Assembly (NCBI GenBank): GCA_021780225.1
Contig: JAJXZF010000039.1
Coordinates: 1-64,000, forward strand
Source of the DNA: Deltaproteobacteria bacterium
GTDB lineage: Bacteria; Desulfobacterota; Binatia; Binatales; Binataceae
DNA length: 64,000 nt
Direction of reading: 5' to 3'
Shown here: positions 1 through 9,608 of the stretch, in pieces
Layout: every line of letters begins with the position of its first letter
Position numbering within the stretch: position 1 is the first letter of the stretch
Translations under genes and position numbers: made by a program
Notes under the pieces: model-generated
What the model was told of the DNA's origin: nothing
The model's database searches: none
What the model saw: the letters and a program-made list of their open reading frames with translations, nothing else

Positions 1-2
1 CC

Positions 3-764
3 GGCCGGCTCGGCGTAAGCGGATGGCCCGCGCGCGCCGCCACGCCACTGCTGGCCGCCGGAGCCGCTCTGCAATCGATCGATCTGCTCGCGCGCGGTAT
101 CCAAGCCGGGAATATCCCCGTTACGGACTTCGCCCAATCGCTGGTCTTCCTCGGATGGCTGACCGCGCTTCTGTCGCTCTACCTGATCGTCCGCTTCGGG
201 ATGCCGATGGTGGGCGCGTTTACCGGCCCGCTCGTGTTTTTCGCCGTCGCGGTCGCCGCCGTGACGGCTCAGCCGGGACGTATCGTGATGCCGCACGCGC
301 TGCGCAGCGCCTGGCTGCCCGTGCACGTCACGCTCGCGCTGCTCGGATACGCGCTGTTCGTGCTCGCGGCGGGCGTCAGCGTGGTCTATCTGGTTTATGA
401 AAAACGCCTGAAGGCGAAACGGCCGCTCGACGCCGCCGACGAACGCGCGCCCAGCCTGGAAAAGCTCGATCGGGTCAACTATCAACTGCTCGGCATCGGC
501 TTCCTGATGCTGAGTTTGGCGATCATAACCGGGGCGATCTGGGCCGATGCGACGTGGGGCCACTATTGGTCATGGGAGCCGGAAGAAACCTGGTCGCTGG
601 CGATCTGGATGCTTTACGCCGCCCTGCTCGAATCGCGGCTGGCCGCGGGATGGCGCGGACGGCGAGCGGCGACGCTGACAATCGCGGTCTTCACCGTCCT
701 GGTTGGTTCTTTCGTGGGCGTGAGCCTGCTCGCGCCCGGCAAGCATGGCGGTAATTTCGGTTAG
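3..764 (+). CDS. Cytochrome c assembly protein (CcsA/HemX-like), 5'-truncated by window edge
   Basis: Reading frame stays open from position 3 into the listed ORF (201..764). Contains the WGHYWSWEPEETWSLAIWMLYAALLESR motif typical of the CcsA/CcmC family. Lies directly upstream of hemA. Confidence 0.88.
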   Translation, partial: GRLGVSGWPARAATPLLAAGAALQSIDLLARGIQAGNIPVTDFAQSLVFLGWLTALLSLYLIVRFGMPMVGAFTGPLVFFAVAVAAVTAQPGRIVMPHALRSAWLPVHVTLALLGYALFVLAAGVSVVYLVYEKRLKAKRPLDAADERAPSLEKLDRVNYQLLGIGFLMLSLAIITGAIWADATWGHYWSWEPEETWSLAIWMLYAALLESRLAAGWRGRRAATLTIAVFTVLVGSFVGVSLLAPGKHGGNFG

Positions 765-768
765 GGCG

Positions 769-2097
769 ATGCGCGACACGGTCGTAATTCTCGGCGTGAA
801 CCATCGCACGGCCCCGGTCGCCGTGCGCGAACGCCTCGCTTACGCCGAAAGCGACGCCGCCGCCGCGCTGGAACGGCTCCGGCTGCATGCGCCGGCGCTG
901 GGCGAAGCCGCGCTGCTCTCCACCTGCAACCGGGTCGAAATTATCGGCGTAGCCGGCGACGCCGAGCGCGCCTGGGCGGAATCCGTCGCCTTCCTCGCCC
1001 GCGATCGCGAAATCGAGGCCGACGCCTTCGCGCCCGCGCTTTACCGCTATCGCGAGCGCGACGCCGTGCGCCATCTCTTTCGCGTCGGCGCGAGCCTCGA
1101 TTCGCTGGTGGTCGGCGAGCCGCAGATCCTGGGCCAGCTCAAGAACGCGTATGCGCAGGCGGCCGAAACCGGAACCGCCGGCCTGGTGCTGCATCGCGCG
1201 TTCCACAAAGCCTTCGCGGTCGCCAAGCGGGTGCGCAAAACGACCCTGATTGGCCGCGGCTCGGTCTCGGTCGCGTCAACGGCAGTCAATCTGGCGAACA
1301 AAATCTTCGACACGCTCGCCGACAAGACGGTGCTGCTGATGGGCGCGGGCGCGATGGCCGAGCTGACCGCGCGCAATCTTCAACGGCTCGGCGTCCGCTC
1401 CCTGATCGTCGCCAGCCGAACTTTCGATCATGCGGTCGCGCTGGCCCGCGAGCTGGGCGGAACGGCCGCGCCGTTCGACGATTTGCGGCCGTACCTGCGC
1501 CTCGCCGACGTGATCATCGGTTCTCTCGCGGCGTCCCGCACGGTGATCGGGCCGCAGGAATTCGAGGGCGTGATTCGCGAACGGCGCTATCGGCCCGCGC
1601 TGCTGATCGACCTTGGCGTGCCGCGCAATTTCGACGCGCGGCTCAACCAACTCGAGAACGTCTATTTGTACGATATCGACGATTTGAGCGGCGTCGCCGC
1701 CGAATCGCGCGAAGAGCGCGAGCGCGAAGCGGCCAAAGCCGAAACGATCGTCGAGTCCGAAGTCGGTTCGTTCCTTCGCTGGCTCCATGGGCTCGACCTG
1801 GTTCCGGCGATCAAGGACATACGTTCGGGCGTCGAGCAGTTGCGCGATTTCGAGCTGGCGCGCCATCGCGCATGGCTCGCCGCCCTGGAGCCGGCCGAGC
1901 GCGAACGAATCGAGGGGTTGACGCGCGGCCTCGTCAACAAAATCCTTCATCGCATCCTTTCCGGCCTGCGCGAGGGCGGCGCGGCCGCGCCCAACGGCGT
2001 GTACACGGCCGAAATCGCCCGCCGCCTGCTCGCGCCGGATACGCTGGCGGACGGCCTGCTCGACGACGCCGCGGACGACGGCGACGACGAGCCATGA
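769..2097 (+). CDS. hemA: Glutamyl-tRNA reductase
   Basis: N-terminus MRDTVVILGVNHRTAPVAVRERLA, LSTCNRVEI, LFRVGASLDSLVVGEPQILGQLKNAY; typical HemA motifs. Internal ATG at 769 preferred over 745. Confidence 0.97.
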   Translation: MRDTVVILGVNHRTAPVAVRERLAYAESDAAAALERLRLHAPALGEAALLSTCNRVEIIGVAGDAERAWAESVAFLARDREIEADAFAPALYRYRERDAVRHLFRVGASLDSLVVGEPQILGQLKNAYAQAAETGTAGLVLHRAFHKAFAVAKRVRKTTLIGRGSVSVASTAVNLANKIFDTLADKTVLLMGAGAMAELTARNLQRLGVRSLIVASRTFDHAVALARELGGTAAPFDDLRPYLRLADVIIGSLAASRTVIGPQEFEGVIRERRYRPALLIDLGVPRNFDARLNQLENVYLYDIDDLSGVAAESREEREREAAKAETIVESEVGSFLRWLHGLDLVPAIKDIRSGVEQLRDFELARHRAWLAALEPAERERIEGLTRGLVNKILHRILSGLREGGAAAPNGVYTAEIARRLLAPDTLADGLLDDAADDGDDEP

Positions 2098-2116
2098 CCC
2101 GCCGCGCGGACCGATC

Positions 2117-3085
2117 ATGATCGCAAAACTCAGAATCGGTTCGCGTCCGAGCGCGCTCGCGCTCGCGCAAACCGCGATCGTCGCCGGGCGGATTCGCGCG
2201 GCGGCGCCGGGCCTCGTGATCGAAATCGCGCCGATCAGCACCTCCGGCGACAAATTGACCTCGGCGTCGCTGGCGCAAATCGGCGGCAAGGGATTGTTCA
2301 TCCGCGAGTTGGAGCAGGCGTTGGCCGGCGGGCGAATCGATCTGGCGGTTCATTCGATGAAAGACCTGCCGGCGGCGACCGCGCCGGGTTTTCGTCTCGC
2401 CGCGGTTCCGCGGCGCGAGAACCCGCGCGACGCGCTGTTGGCGCGCAGCGGCGCCGGATGGAGTTCATTGCCGCACGGCGCGCGGCTCGGCACCGCCTCG
2501 GCCCGGCGGCGCCTGATGGCGCTGCGGGCGCGGCCGGACCTGCATATTCTGCCGCTGCGCGGAAACGTCGATACGCGGCTGGGAAAACTCGCCGGCGGCG
2601 AATTCGACGCGATCATTCTCGCGATGGCGGGATTGGCGCGGCTCGGCCGGCTCGAAGAGTTGCGCACGGGCGGCGAAATCACGGTGGGCGAATTGGATGA
2701 TCGAACGTTTGTGCCGTCGGGCGGTCAGGGCGCGCTGGCGCTGGAAGCCTTCGGCGACGGCCCGCTCGCCGGCTCGGCGGAAATCGAAGCCGCGGTCGCC
2801 GCGCTCGACGACCCGCAGGCGCGCGCCGAAACCACCGCCGAACGCGCCTTGCTGGCCGCGCTCGGAGCCTCGTGCGTGTCGCCGATCGGCGTCCATGCGC
2901 GGGCGAGTCGCGATACGCTCGCGATCGACGCGATTCTGTTCAGCGCCGACGGCGCAAGCAGCCTCGCGGAGGCGGCCGAGACGCGCTGGCGATTTGGCGA
3001 CCTTCAGACAGCCGCGAATCTGGGCCGGGAAACAGGCGAACTTTTACTCGCGCGCGGCGCCCGCGACCTTATCGGCGGCGCGTAG
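2117..3085 (+). CDS. hemC: Hydroxymethylbilane synthase (porphobilinogen deaminase)
   Basis: LRIGSRPSALALAQT, DLAVHSMKDLPA, GLARLGR, LGASCVSPIGVHA; follows hemA. Confidence 0.97.
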   Translation: MIAKLRIGSRPSALALAQTAIVAGRIRAAAPGLVIEIAPISTSGDKLTSASLAQIGGKGLFIRELEQALAGGRIDLAVHSMKDLPAATAPGFRLAAVPRRENPRDALLARSGAGWSSLPHGARLGTASARRRLMALRARPDLHILPLRGNVDTRLGKLAGGEFDAIILAMAGLARLGRLEELRTGGEITVGELDDRTFVPSGGQGALALEAFGDGPLAGSAEIEAAVAALDDPQARAETTAERALLAALGASCVSPIGVHARASRDTLAIDAILFSADGASSLAEAAETRWRFGDLQTAANLGRETGELLLARGARDLIGGA

Positions 3086-3125
3086 CCGGGCCGCATCGAG
3101 GCCGCGGCGCTGCTAAACTGAAATT

Positions 3126-4664
3126 GTGAGCGGCAAGGTTTTTCTGGTCGGCGCCGGGCCCGGAGCGCCGGATTTGATTACGCTGCGCGCGGCCGGCGCG
3201 CTGCGCGCCGCCGAAGTGGTCGTTTACGATTTTCTTGCCGGCCCCGAAATTCTCAAATTCGCGCCGCTCTCCGCGGAACTGATTTATGCCGGAAAACGCG
3301 GCGGCGGCGAGCGCGCCGCGGAGCAGAGCGAGATCAATCGAATCCTGATCGAGCGCGCACGCGCGGGAAGACGCGTGGTGCGGTTGAAGGGCGGCGATCC
3401 ATTTATCTTCGGGCGCGGCGGCGAGGAATGCGCGGCGCTGCGGGCGGCCGGAATCGATTACGAAATCATTCCCGGCGTGACCTCGGCGATCGCCGCTCCG
3501 GCCTTCGCCGGAATTCCGCTGACCCATCGCGAGCGCGGCTCATTCGTCGTCTTCGCCACCGGCCATCACGACGCCGCCAAGGACGGCGAGTCCGCCGTGC
3601 CGTGGGAAGCGCTGGCGCGCGCGGCGCACGGCCGCGGCACGATCGTGATGTTGATGGCGACCGGGCGGCTGAAAGAAATCCTGGCGCGGATGGCGTCGGG
3701 CGGGATGCCGCCCGAAACGCCGGCCGCCGCGATTCAATGGGGCGCGACCGCCGCGCAGCGCACGGTTTTCGGCACGCTCGAGAATCTTCCGGACGCGGCC
3801 GGCCGCGCCGGAATCGGCGCGCCCGCCGTGATCGTCGTCGGCGAATGCGCCGCGCTCGGGCGCGAGCTGGCCTGGGTCGAGCGGATGCCGCTGTTCGGGC
3901 GGCGCATTCTGGTGACCCGCGCCGCGGAACGCGCCGGAGAATTCGCGGCGCGATTGCGGGCGCTCGGCGCGGAAGCGATCGAATTCGCGACGATCGCGAC
4001 CGCGCCGCCGTCAAGCCACGGCGCGCTCGATCGGGCGATCGCGGAAATCGAGTCATTCGACTGGGTCGTCTTCACAAGCGCGCAGGGAGTCGCGAGTTTT
4101 TTCGCGCGGATGCGCGAGCGGGGGCGCGATATCCGCGCGCTGAGCCGCGCGGCGCTGGCCGCGATCGGACCCGCCACCGCGGCGCGGCTCGGGGAATACG
4201 CGCTGAACGTCGCGGCGACGCCGCACGAGTATCGGGCGGAGGCGTTGGTCGAAGCGATCGGCGCCGCGCGCATCGCCGGCGCGCGCATCCTGATTCCACG
4301 CGCCGAAGCCGCGCGCGAAGTCCTGCCTGAAACGCTGCGCGAACTCGGCGCCCGCGAGGTCGTGGTCGCGCCCGCTTATCGCACGATACGGCCGCATCGC
4401 GAGGAGTCGGACCGGATCGCCGCGATGCTGAACGACGGCGCGATCGATCTCGCCGCCTTCACCAGCTCGAGCACGGTGGACAATTTCGTCGCGATCGTCG
4501 GCGCGGAGGCCGCGCGGCGGGCGAAAGCCGCCGTGATCGGGCCGATCACCGCCGCGACCGCCCGCGCTTGCGGACTGGAGATTGCGGTCGAGGCCGCGCA
4601 ATACACGATCGACGGCCTCGCCGGCGCGATCGCCGGATGGTTCGCCGGAGCGCCGCGGCGCTGA
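3126..4664 (+). CDS. Fused uroporphyrinogen-III C-methyltransferase / uroporphyrinogen-III synthase
   Basis: N-terminal SUMT motifs (VFLVGAGPGAPDLITLRA, VVRLKGGDPFIFGRGGEE) followed by a HemD-type domain (RRILVTRAAERAGEFAARLRALGAE ... AAFTSSSTVDNFV). GTG start. Confidence 0.94.
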   Translation: MSGKVFLVGAGPGAPDLITLRAAGALRAAEVVVYDFLAGPEILKFAPLSAELIYAGKRGGGERAAEQSEINRILIERARAGRRVVRLKGGDPFIFGRGGEECAALRAAGIDYEIIPGVTSAIAAPAFAGIPLTHRERGSFVVFATGHHDAAKDGESAVPWEALARAAHGRGTIVMLMATGRLKEILARMASGGMPPETPAAAIQWGATAAQRTVFGTLENLPDAAGRAGIGAPAVIVVGECAALGRELAWVERMPLFGRRILVTRAAERAGEFAARLRALGAEAIEFATIATAPPSSHGALDRAIAEIESFDWVVFTSAQGVASFFARMRERGRDIRALSRAALAAIGPATAARLGEYALNVAATPHEYRAEALVEAIGAARIAGARILIPRAEAAREVLPETLRELGAREVVVAPAYRTIRPHREESDRIAAMLNDGAIDLAAFTSSSTVDNFVAIVGAEAARRAKAAVIGPITAATARACGLEIAVEAAQYTIDGLAGAIAGWFAGAPRR

Positions 4665-4745
4665 GCGGTTGCGCGCCGCCCCGCCGCGGTATCATCTATA
4701 TTCAGGCAGGGCGGCGATCCGAAAAGCCGCCGGGAGAGAACGCCG

Positions 4746-5717
4746 ATGGGATTTCCGACCAATCGTCCGCGCCGGATGCGGCGCACCGAAACGCTGCGCC
4801 GGATGGTGCGCGAGACGCGGCTGGGAGCCGACGATTTTATTCAGCCGTTTTTCGTCTGCCCCGGACGCGACGTGACGAAACCGGTCGGCGCGATGCCGGG
4901 CGTGGCGCAGATGTCGGTCGACAACGTGGTGCGGGCGGCGCGCGAAACCTGGGCGGCCGGCGTCCCGGCGGTGATTCTATTCGGCATCCCGGCGCGCAAG
5001 GATGCGACCGGCAGCGAAGCCTGGAACGACCACGGCGAAGTTCAGCGCGCGATCCGCGAAATCAAGGAGCAGGTTCCCGGCCTCGCGATCGTGACCGACG
5101 TCTGCATGTGCGAGTACACCGACCACGGCCATTGCGGAATCGTCAAGAACGGCGGCGTCGACAATGACGCCACGCTCGATTTGCTGGTGCGCGAAGCGCT
5201 GTCGCACGCGCGGGCGGGCGCGGATATCGTCGCCCCGTCGGACATGATGGACGGCAGAGTCGGCGCAATCCGCGCGGCGCTTGATGAAGAAGGTTTCGCC
5301 GACGTTGCGATCATGGCCTATTCGGCGAAATTCGCGTCGGCGTTTTACGGACCATTTCGCGAGGCGGCGGAATCGGCGCCGCAGTTCGGCGACCGCCGCT
5401 CGTACCAGATGGATCCGCCGAACGGCGACGAAGCGATGCGCGAAGTGGCGCTCGATCTCGAAGAGGGCGCGGATATCGTGATGGTCAAACCGGCGCTGCC
5501 CTATCTCGACCTGATTTACCGCGTGAAGCACGAATTCAACGCGCCCGTCGCGGCCTATAACGTCTCCGGCGAGTACGCGATGATCCGCGCGGCGGGAATC
5601 AATGGCTGGCTCGACGAGGAGCGCGCGACGCTAGAGGCGCTGACGGCGATCAAACGCGCTGGCGCGGACTTGATTATCACCTACTTCGCCACCGGCGTGG
5701 CCAAACGCCTGCGCTAG
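4746..5717 (+). CDS. hemB: Porphobilinogen synthase (delta-aminolevulinic acid dehydratase)
   Basis: [76 protein letters not shown]. Confidence 0.97.
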   Translation: MGFPTNRPRRMRRTETLRRMVRETRLGADDFIQPFFVCPGRDVTKPVGAMPGVAQMSVDNVVRAARETWAAGVPAVILFGIPARKDATGSEAWNDHGEVQRAIREIKEQVPGLAIVTDVCMCEYTDHGHCGIVKNGGVDNDATLDLLVREALSHARAGADIVAPSDMMDGRVGAIRAALDEEGFADVAIMAYSAKFASAFYGPFREAAESAPQFGDRRSYQMDPPNGDEAMREVALDLEEGADIVMVKPALPYLDLIYRVKHEFNAPVAAYNVSGEYAMIRAAGINGWLDEERATLEALTAIKRAGADLIITYFATGVAKRLR

Positions 5718-5772
5718 CGTGGCGTCCCGCAAATAAGTTTACACTCCGCGTCTGTCTTGCGCTCGGCGTGGA

Positions 5773-5793
5773 TGCCCGGATCAAGTCCGGGCA
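5773..5793. repeat. Short intergenic palindrome (TGCCCGGA-tcaag-TCCGGGCA)
   Basis: Perfect 8-bp inverted repeat with 5-nt loop just downstream of hemB; similar palindromes recur near 43.73-43.80 kb. Confidence 0.7.
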
Positions 5794-5963
5794 TGACCAC
5801 CTCCGTTCGTCATGGCCAGGCCCAGACCCGGCAATCCATCCCTTGCTGCCCTGCGGTGGGCAACCAGCGTGCCGAGCTGATCAGGCGTCAGGTGGAAGCT
5901 ATTTGCGCTTGGCGGGCGGTTCCACATTCTTCGTCGCATCCTTCGCCGCGCTCAGGACCGGCC

Positions 5964-6000
5964 CAGAATGACATGGTGAAGCGTTTTGGTTGTCATTCTG
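5964..6000. repeat. Inverted repeat CAGAATGACA ... TGTCATTCTG
   Basis: Exact 10-bp arms at 5964-5973 and 5991-6000 separated by 17 nt; flanking sequence also shows partial inverted similarity. Confidence 0.75.
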
Positions 6001-6120
6001 AGCGAGGCCGCCGAGCGAAGAATCCCGCGTCGCCGTGATTCTTTTGTAAAGGTTTCGACGGGACGCCACGCTGGCGCTTCGTAAAGCGATTGCGGCCGGC
6101 GGCGAGCCGGCCGTGCGAAG

Positions 6121-6891
6121 TCAGGAGCGGGGACGGCGGTTGGCCTCGTACCACGGACGCATCGCGGCGAGCGCGCGGCGCTGATGGTAGGCGAGTTCGT
6201 CGGGCGGATAGCGATGCTCGGGGCCAAGCACGCAGGCCGCGCGCGCGTCGCATCGCGGCGCACATCGCGGTTCGTTTTCGACTCTGAATTCAAGACATCG
6301 CGGCACGTCCCATCCGGCGGGATTAGCGACGGCGCCGGCCGGACACGCGGAGATGCAGGTACGCGCGCTACATTCCGGACACGGATCGAAACCGAGCGCC
6401 GGGCCGGGCGCGTCGATTGCGGCGTCAACGATCAGCGCGGCGCGGAACGCGATCCACGGGCCGAACGTCGGATTGACCACAACGCCCAGCAGGCTTGGTC
6501 CGGCGATTCCGGCGAGTTTGCCGAGCTCCATGAAATTGAGAGTCGCGCCGCTGCTCATAAATGGATAAACGGGAGCGCAATCGACCCCGGCGGACGCCGC
6601 GAGCGGCAGCATCGCGTCTTCGACGACGCGGCGCGTGAAATCGTCGAGCGGATTCGGCCGCTCGTTCCATCCGGGATGCGCGCCGGTCCAGCGGTTGAAG
6701 GCCCGCCAGAAATCGCCGCCGCCGTTGGCGATCGCGATTATCGACCGGTTCGTGAAGGAACCGCCGAACGCCGCGCTCCGATACGCCGCGCCGACGGCGG
6801 CGTCATAGCGCGGCGCGGGAATCGCCGCGATCAGATTCAGGCCGAAGGGCGCGGCGGCCGCGCGGATTTCCCGCAGCAGATCGGCGCTCAT
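6121..6891 (-). CDS. 4Fe-4S ferredoxin-type protein, distantly epoxyqueuosine reductase (QueG)-like
   Basis: CPECSARTCISACPAGAV 4Fe-4S motif plus a second Cys cluster (RCAPRCDARAACVLG). Confidence 0.6.
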   Translation of the reverse strand: MSADLLREIRAAAAPFGLNLIAAIPAPRYDAAVGAAYRSAAFGGSFTNRSIIAIANGGGDFWRAFNRWTGAHPGWNERPNPLDDFTRRVVEDAMLPLAASAGVDCAPVYPFMSSGATLNFMELGKLAGIAGPSLLGVVVNPTFGPWIAFRAALIVDAAIDAPGPALGFDPCPECSARTCISACPAGAVANPAGWDVPRCLEFRVENEPRCAPRCDARAACVLGPEHRYPPDELAYHQRRALAAMRPWYEANRRPRS

Positions 6892-7301
6892 GCGATTTTG
6901 TAGGTCACGACCGCATCGGCGACGAGCGCGCCGCGCGCGTCGTGGATTTCGACCGCGATACTCGCCACGCGGCGGCCCTTGCCGCGAACCCGCGCGCGGG
7001 CGACGAGATCGCTTTGAACGCCCGGCGCGACGTAGTTGACGGTCATCGAGATCGTCGCGCTGCGCCGCGTCTCCGGCATCGTCCAGATCGCGGCGCAGGC
7101 GGCGAAATCGGCGAGCGCGGCGATCGCACCGCCGTGGATCGGCACGCCGGGGCCGCCGTCGTTGAGCAAGCTCAGCGCGAACGGCATCCGCACAACGGCT
7201 TCGCCGCCACCGGCGGTCTCGACGCGAAGTCCGAGGATTTTGGAAAATGGCGCGGCCTCGAGCGAGGCGAGCGCGGGATATCGATCATGCGGCGCGCCCA
7301 T
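6888..7301 (-). CDS. PaaI/hotdog-fold thioesterase family protein
   Basis: VPIHGGAIAALADFAACAAIW ... ISMTVNYVAPG ... DLVARARVRGKGRRVASIAVEI; hotdog-thioesterase pattern. Confidence 0.8.
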   Translation of the reverse strand: MGAPHDRYPALASLEAAPFSKILGLRVETAGGGEAVVRMPFALSLLNDGGPGVPIHGGAIAALADFAACAAIWTMPETRRSATISMTVNYVAPGVQSDLVARARVRGKGRRVASIAVEIHDARGALVADAVVTYKIA

Positions 7302-7307
7302 GGGCGA

Positions 7308-7784
7308 TCAGCTCCCGCGCGCGGCGATGGCGTCGAGCGCGATCGCGACCGCGTCAATCGGAGACTCGGCGATTGTCACGCCGGCGATGTCGCGCCATCC
7401 GCCGAGCGCGACGACCGGCCGGCGGATGGTAAGCGCGAGCGCGATTTCCGACAACGTGCCGGTTTCGCCAGGCAACGCGATCACGGCGTCGGCGCTGGCG
7501 ACGACGATCAGGTTGCGCGCATGGCCCATCCCGGTCGCGACGGCGATCTCGATATGCGGGTTGGCGGCGGCGCGGTCGTAGCCCGGCAGGATGCCGATCG
7601 TGACCCCGCCGGCGGTGCGCGCGCCGCGGGCCGCCGCTTCCATCACGCCGCCCATCCCGCCGCATACCAGCGCCGCGTCGCGTTGCGCGATCGCCTGTCC
7701 GGTCGCGAAAGCGAGCCGCGCGACCGCGTCGCTGGCGGCGCTGCCGCCGATCACCGCGATTGACCGCCGCGGCGCCATCGTCAA
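7308..7784 (-). CDS. TIGR00725/LOG-like Rossmann-fold protein
   Basis: IAVIGGSAA ... LVCGGMGGVMEAAARGA ... IALPGETGTLSEIALAL; PGGxGTxxE-like motif. Confidence 0.78.
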   Translation of the reverse strand: MTMAPRRSIAVIGGSAASDAVARLAFATGQAIAQRDAALVCGGMGGVMEAAARGARTAGGVTIGILPGYDRAAANPHIEIAVATGMGHARNLIVVASADAVIALPGETGTLSEIALALTIRRPVVALGGWRDIAGVTIAESPIDAVAIALDAIAARGS

Positions 7785-8530
7785 ACTCCCAATATCGCAG
7801 GCAATTCGGCCAAATCGCCGATTACAATGTCCGGTTCCGGCACGCCTTCAGGCAGCGATGCGGCGCCTTTGCTGATCCACGCGGTGCGCATCCCGGCTTC
7901 GCGCGGACCTTTGACGTCTTCGCGCGGCGTATCGCCGACGAACAATACCTCGGACGCGTCGAGGCGCATCATTTCGAGGATCCGCCGATAGATTTGCGGG
8001 TTCGGTTTCCGCAGTCCCACTTCGGCGGAAATGATCACGGCCTCGAAAAGATGCGCGACGCCGGTGTCGCCGAGCACTTCGCGGCCGCACTGCGCGTCGT
8101 CAAAATTCGACAGCAGGCCGAGCCGATAATGGGAAGCCAGTTGGCGCACCGCCGCAGTCCGCGGGGCGGGCGCCCAAGTGACCGCGCGCACGCCATCCAT
8201 GTGGACGCGGGTGATTTCCTCGGCCAGCGCGCGAATTGCGCCGCCGGCCGTCGGCGCGAGCCGATTCATCGTGCGAATAAAACGCTCCGAGCAGGTAATT
8301 TCAACGCCGTCGCGTTCGCGTTCGGCGTGAATCTCTTCAAGCACGCCGCGATACACTTCGAGAAACCGCTGGAGGTCGAAGCGATCCTTGAGCCGGCGTT
8401 CCAGGGTCGGGATGACCCACGGAATCGTCGTGTGAACCTGCCGCCCGTCAAGCTCCATCAGCGGCAGCCGATCCGGCTCCCACTTGACGATCGTGTCGAA
8501 AAGGTCGAAAACGACGGCCCGAAAATTCAT
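7781..8530 (-). CDS. HAD-family hydrolase
   Basis: MNFRAVVFDLFDTIV, LLSNFDDAQ, GLRKPNPQIYRRILE, VLFVGDTPREDVKGPREAGM. Confidence 0.88.
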   Translation of the reverse strand: MNFRAVVFDLFDTIVKWEPDRLPLMELDGRQVHTTIPWVIPTLERRLKDRFDLQRFLEVYRGVLEEIHAERERDGVEITCSERFIRTMNRLAPTAGGAIRALAEEITRVHMDGVRAVTWAPAPRTAAVRQLASHYRLGLLSNFDDAQCGREVLGDTGVAHLFEAVIISAEVGLRKPNPQIYRRILEMMRLDASEVLFVGDTPREDVKGPREAGMRTAWISKGAASLPEGVPEPDIVIGDLAELPAILGV

Positions 8531-8531
8531 C

Positions 8532-9002
8532 TTAAATCCGCGGCGCCAGAGCCGACGCGGTCGTCAGCAAAGCGAGCAAATCCAGGATCATCACGGCGCC
8601 GTTGAGCTGTACCGACAAGCGATGCAGCCGGTCGAATTCGGCCTTCCGCGCCGGATCGGGATTGGCCTCTTCGGCCACCGTGCGAATCGCGTCGACCTGC
8701 GGACGCACCACCGCTCCCGCATAAATCGTCAGGCCGAGCGCGACCGTGAGCATCGCCGCCGCGAGTGACCACGCTCCGCGCGGAGCGTGAGAAATCGCAA
8801 AATAAGCGGCGATGATCGCCGAGATCACGCCGGCGACATACCCGAGCATGTAATAGCGCGGGAAAATCGTGCTGACGATTTTCCCCGCGTCCGCTATCCG
8901 CAGGTTGCCGAATATCGCCGGCGCGACAAAGAAAGCGAAAAACGTCATGCCGCCCAGCCACAAAGTCAGGCTCAACAGGTACAAGAAAAGCGTTATGGTC
9001 AT
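8532..9002 (-). CDS. DUF4149-like membrane protein
   Basis: MTITLFLYLLSLTLWLGGMTFFAFFVAPAIF; four predicted hydrophobic segments. Internal start at 9002 preferred over ORF start 9149. Confidence 0.7.
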   Translation of the reverse strand: MTITLFLYLLSLTLWLGGMTFFAFFVAPAIFGNLRIADAGKIVSTIFPRYYMLGYVAGVISAIIAAYFAISHAPRGAWSLAAAMLTVALGLTIYAGAVVRPQVDAIRTVAEEANPDPARKAEFDRLHRLSVQLNGAVMILDLLALLTTASALAPRI

Positions 9003-9043
9003 TTTGAAGTTTAACCGCGTGAGAGTCGCCGTTGCGCCGGCGA

Positions 9044-9499
9044 TCAGTTCAGCCAGGTTTTCGGCGCACCGGGTATCGCGCGCCGCTGCCCGAATCCGCC
9101 GTCGATCGGGTGCCATGCGCTGACGCCGGGCTCGCCGTATTGCCAGCAAAGAAAGACGATTTCGTCATCGATTTCGCCCGGAAAATCGATCAAGCCGTGT
9201 TCGATATCCTTGAGAAAGCATCCGAGCTTTTCGATTTCTCCCGCGATTTCCGCGATTTTGCCCGCGTACGGCGCCAGCTCGGGATGCCGCTCGATAATCT
9301 GCTGCAGGCGCATCGCGTCAATTTCCGGCTCGTTATCGATCAATTTGGCGATATTGGCGCGCAATTCATTCGCATTTAGTTGCAAATCGCAAACCAATGC
9401 CGCGAGCGTCGGAATAAGCTCGTTGGCCTCCTCAGGAGTGAAAATTTTGTCAAATGAATGCTTTGACAAGTGCGCCTCGCCGGGATGGCGCGCGGTCAC
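9044..9499 (-). CDS. DUF2203-like protein
   Basis: KIFTPEEANELIPTLAALV ... LGCFLKDIEHGLIDFPGEIDDEIVFLCWQYGEPGVSAWHPIDGGF. Confidence 0.8.
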   Translation of the reverse strand: MTARHPGEAHLSKHSFDKIFTPEEANELIPTLAALVCDLQLNANELRANIAKLIDNEPEIDAMRLQQIIERHPELAPYAGKIAEIAGEIEKLGCFLKDIEHGLIDFPGEIDDEIVFLCWQYGEPGVSAWHPIDGGFGQRRAIPGAPKTWLN

Positions 9500-9608
9500 A
9501 ATCGTGCTTAATTTCTTTCCAAGGCAAACCGCCTTGTGCCTTCCCGAGACCGTATACTACGTTAACCGAAAGCGGCTGGGAAAGCTTGGGCGGAATCTTT
9601 TTGCCTGA

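Noticed and set aside
5757-6038. 93-aa ORF in the hemB-downstream intergenic region
   Set aside because: Composed of palindromic repeat sequence; not a plausible protein.
9534-9558. Possible sigma70 promoter for lon (TTGTGC ... TATACT)
   Set aside because: Spacing is only 13 nt, too short for a confident call.
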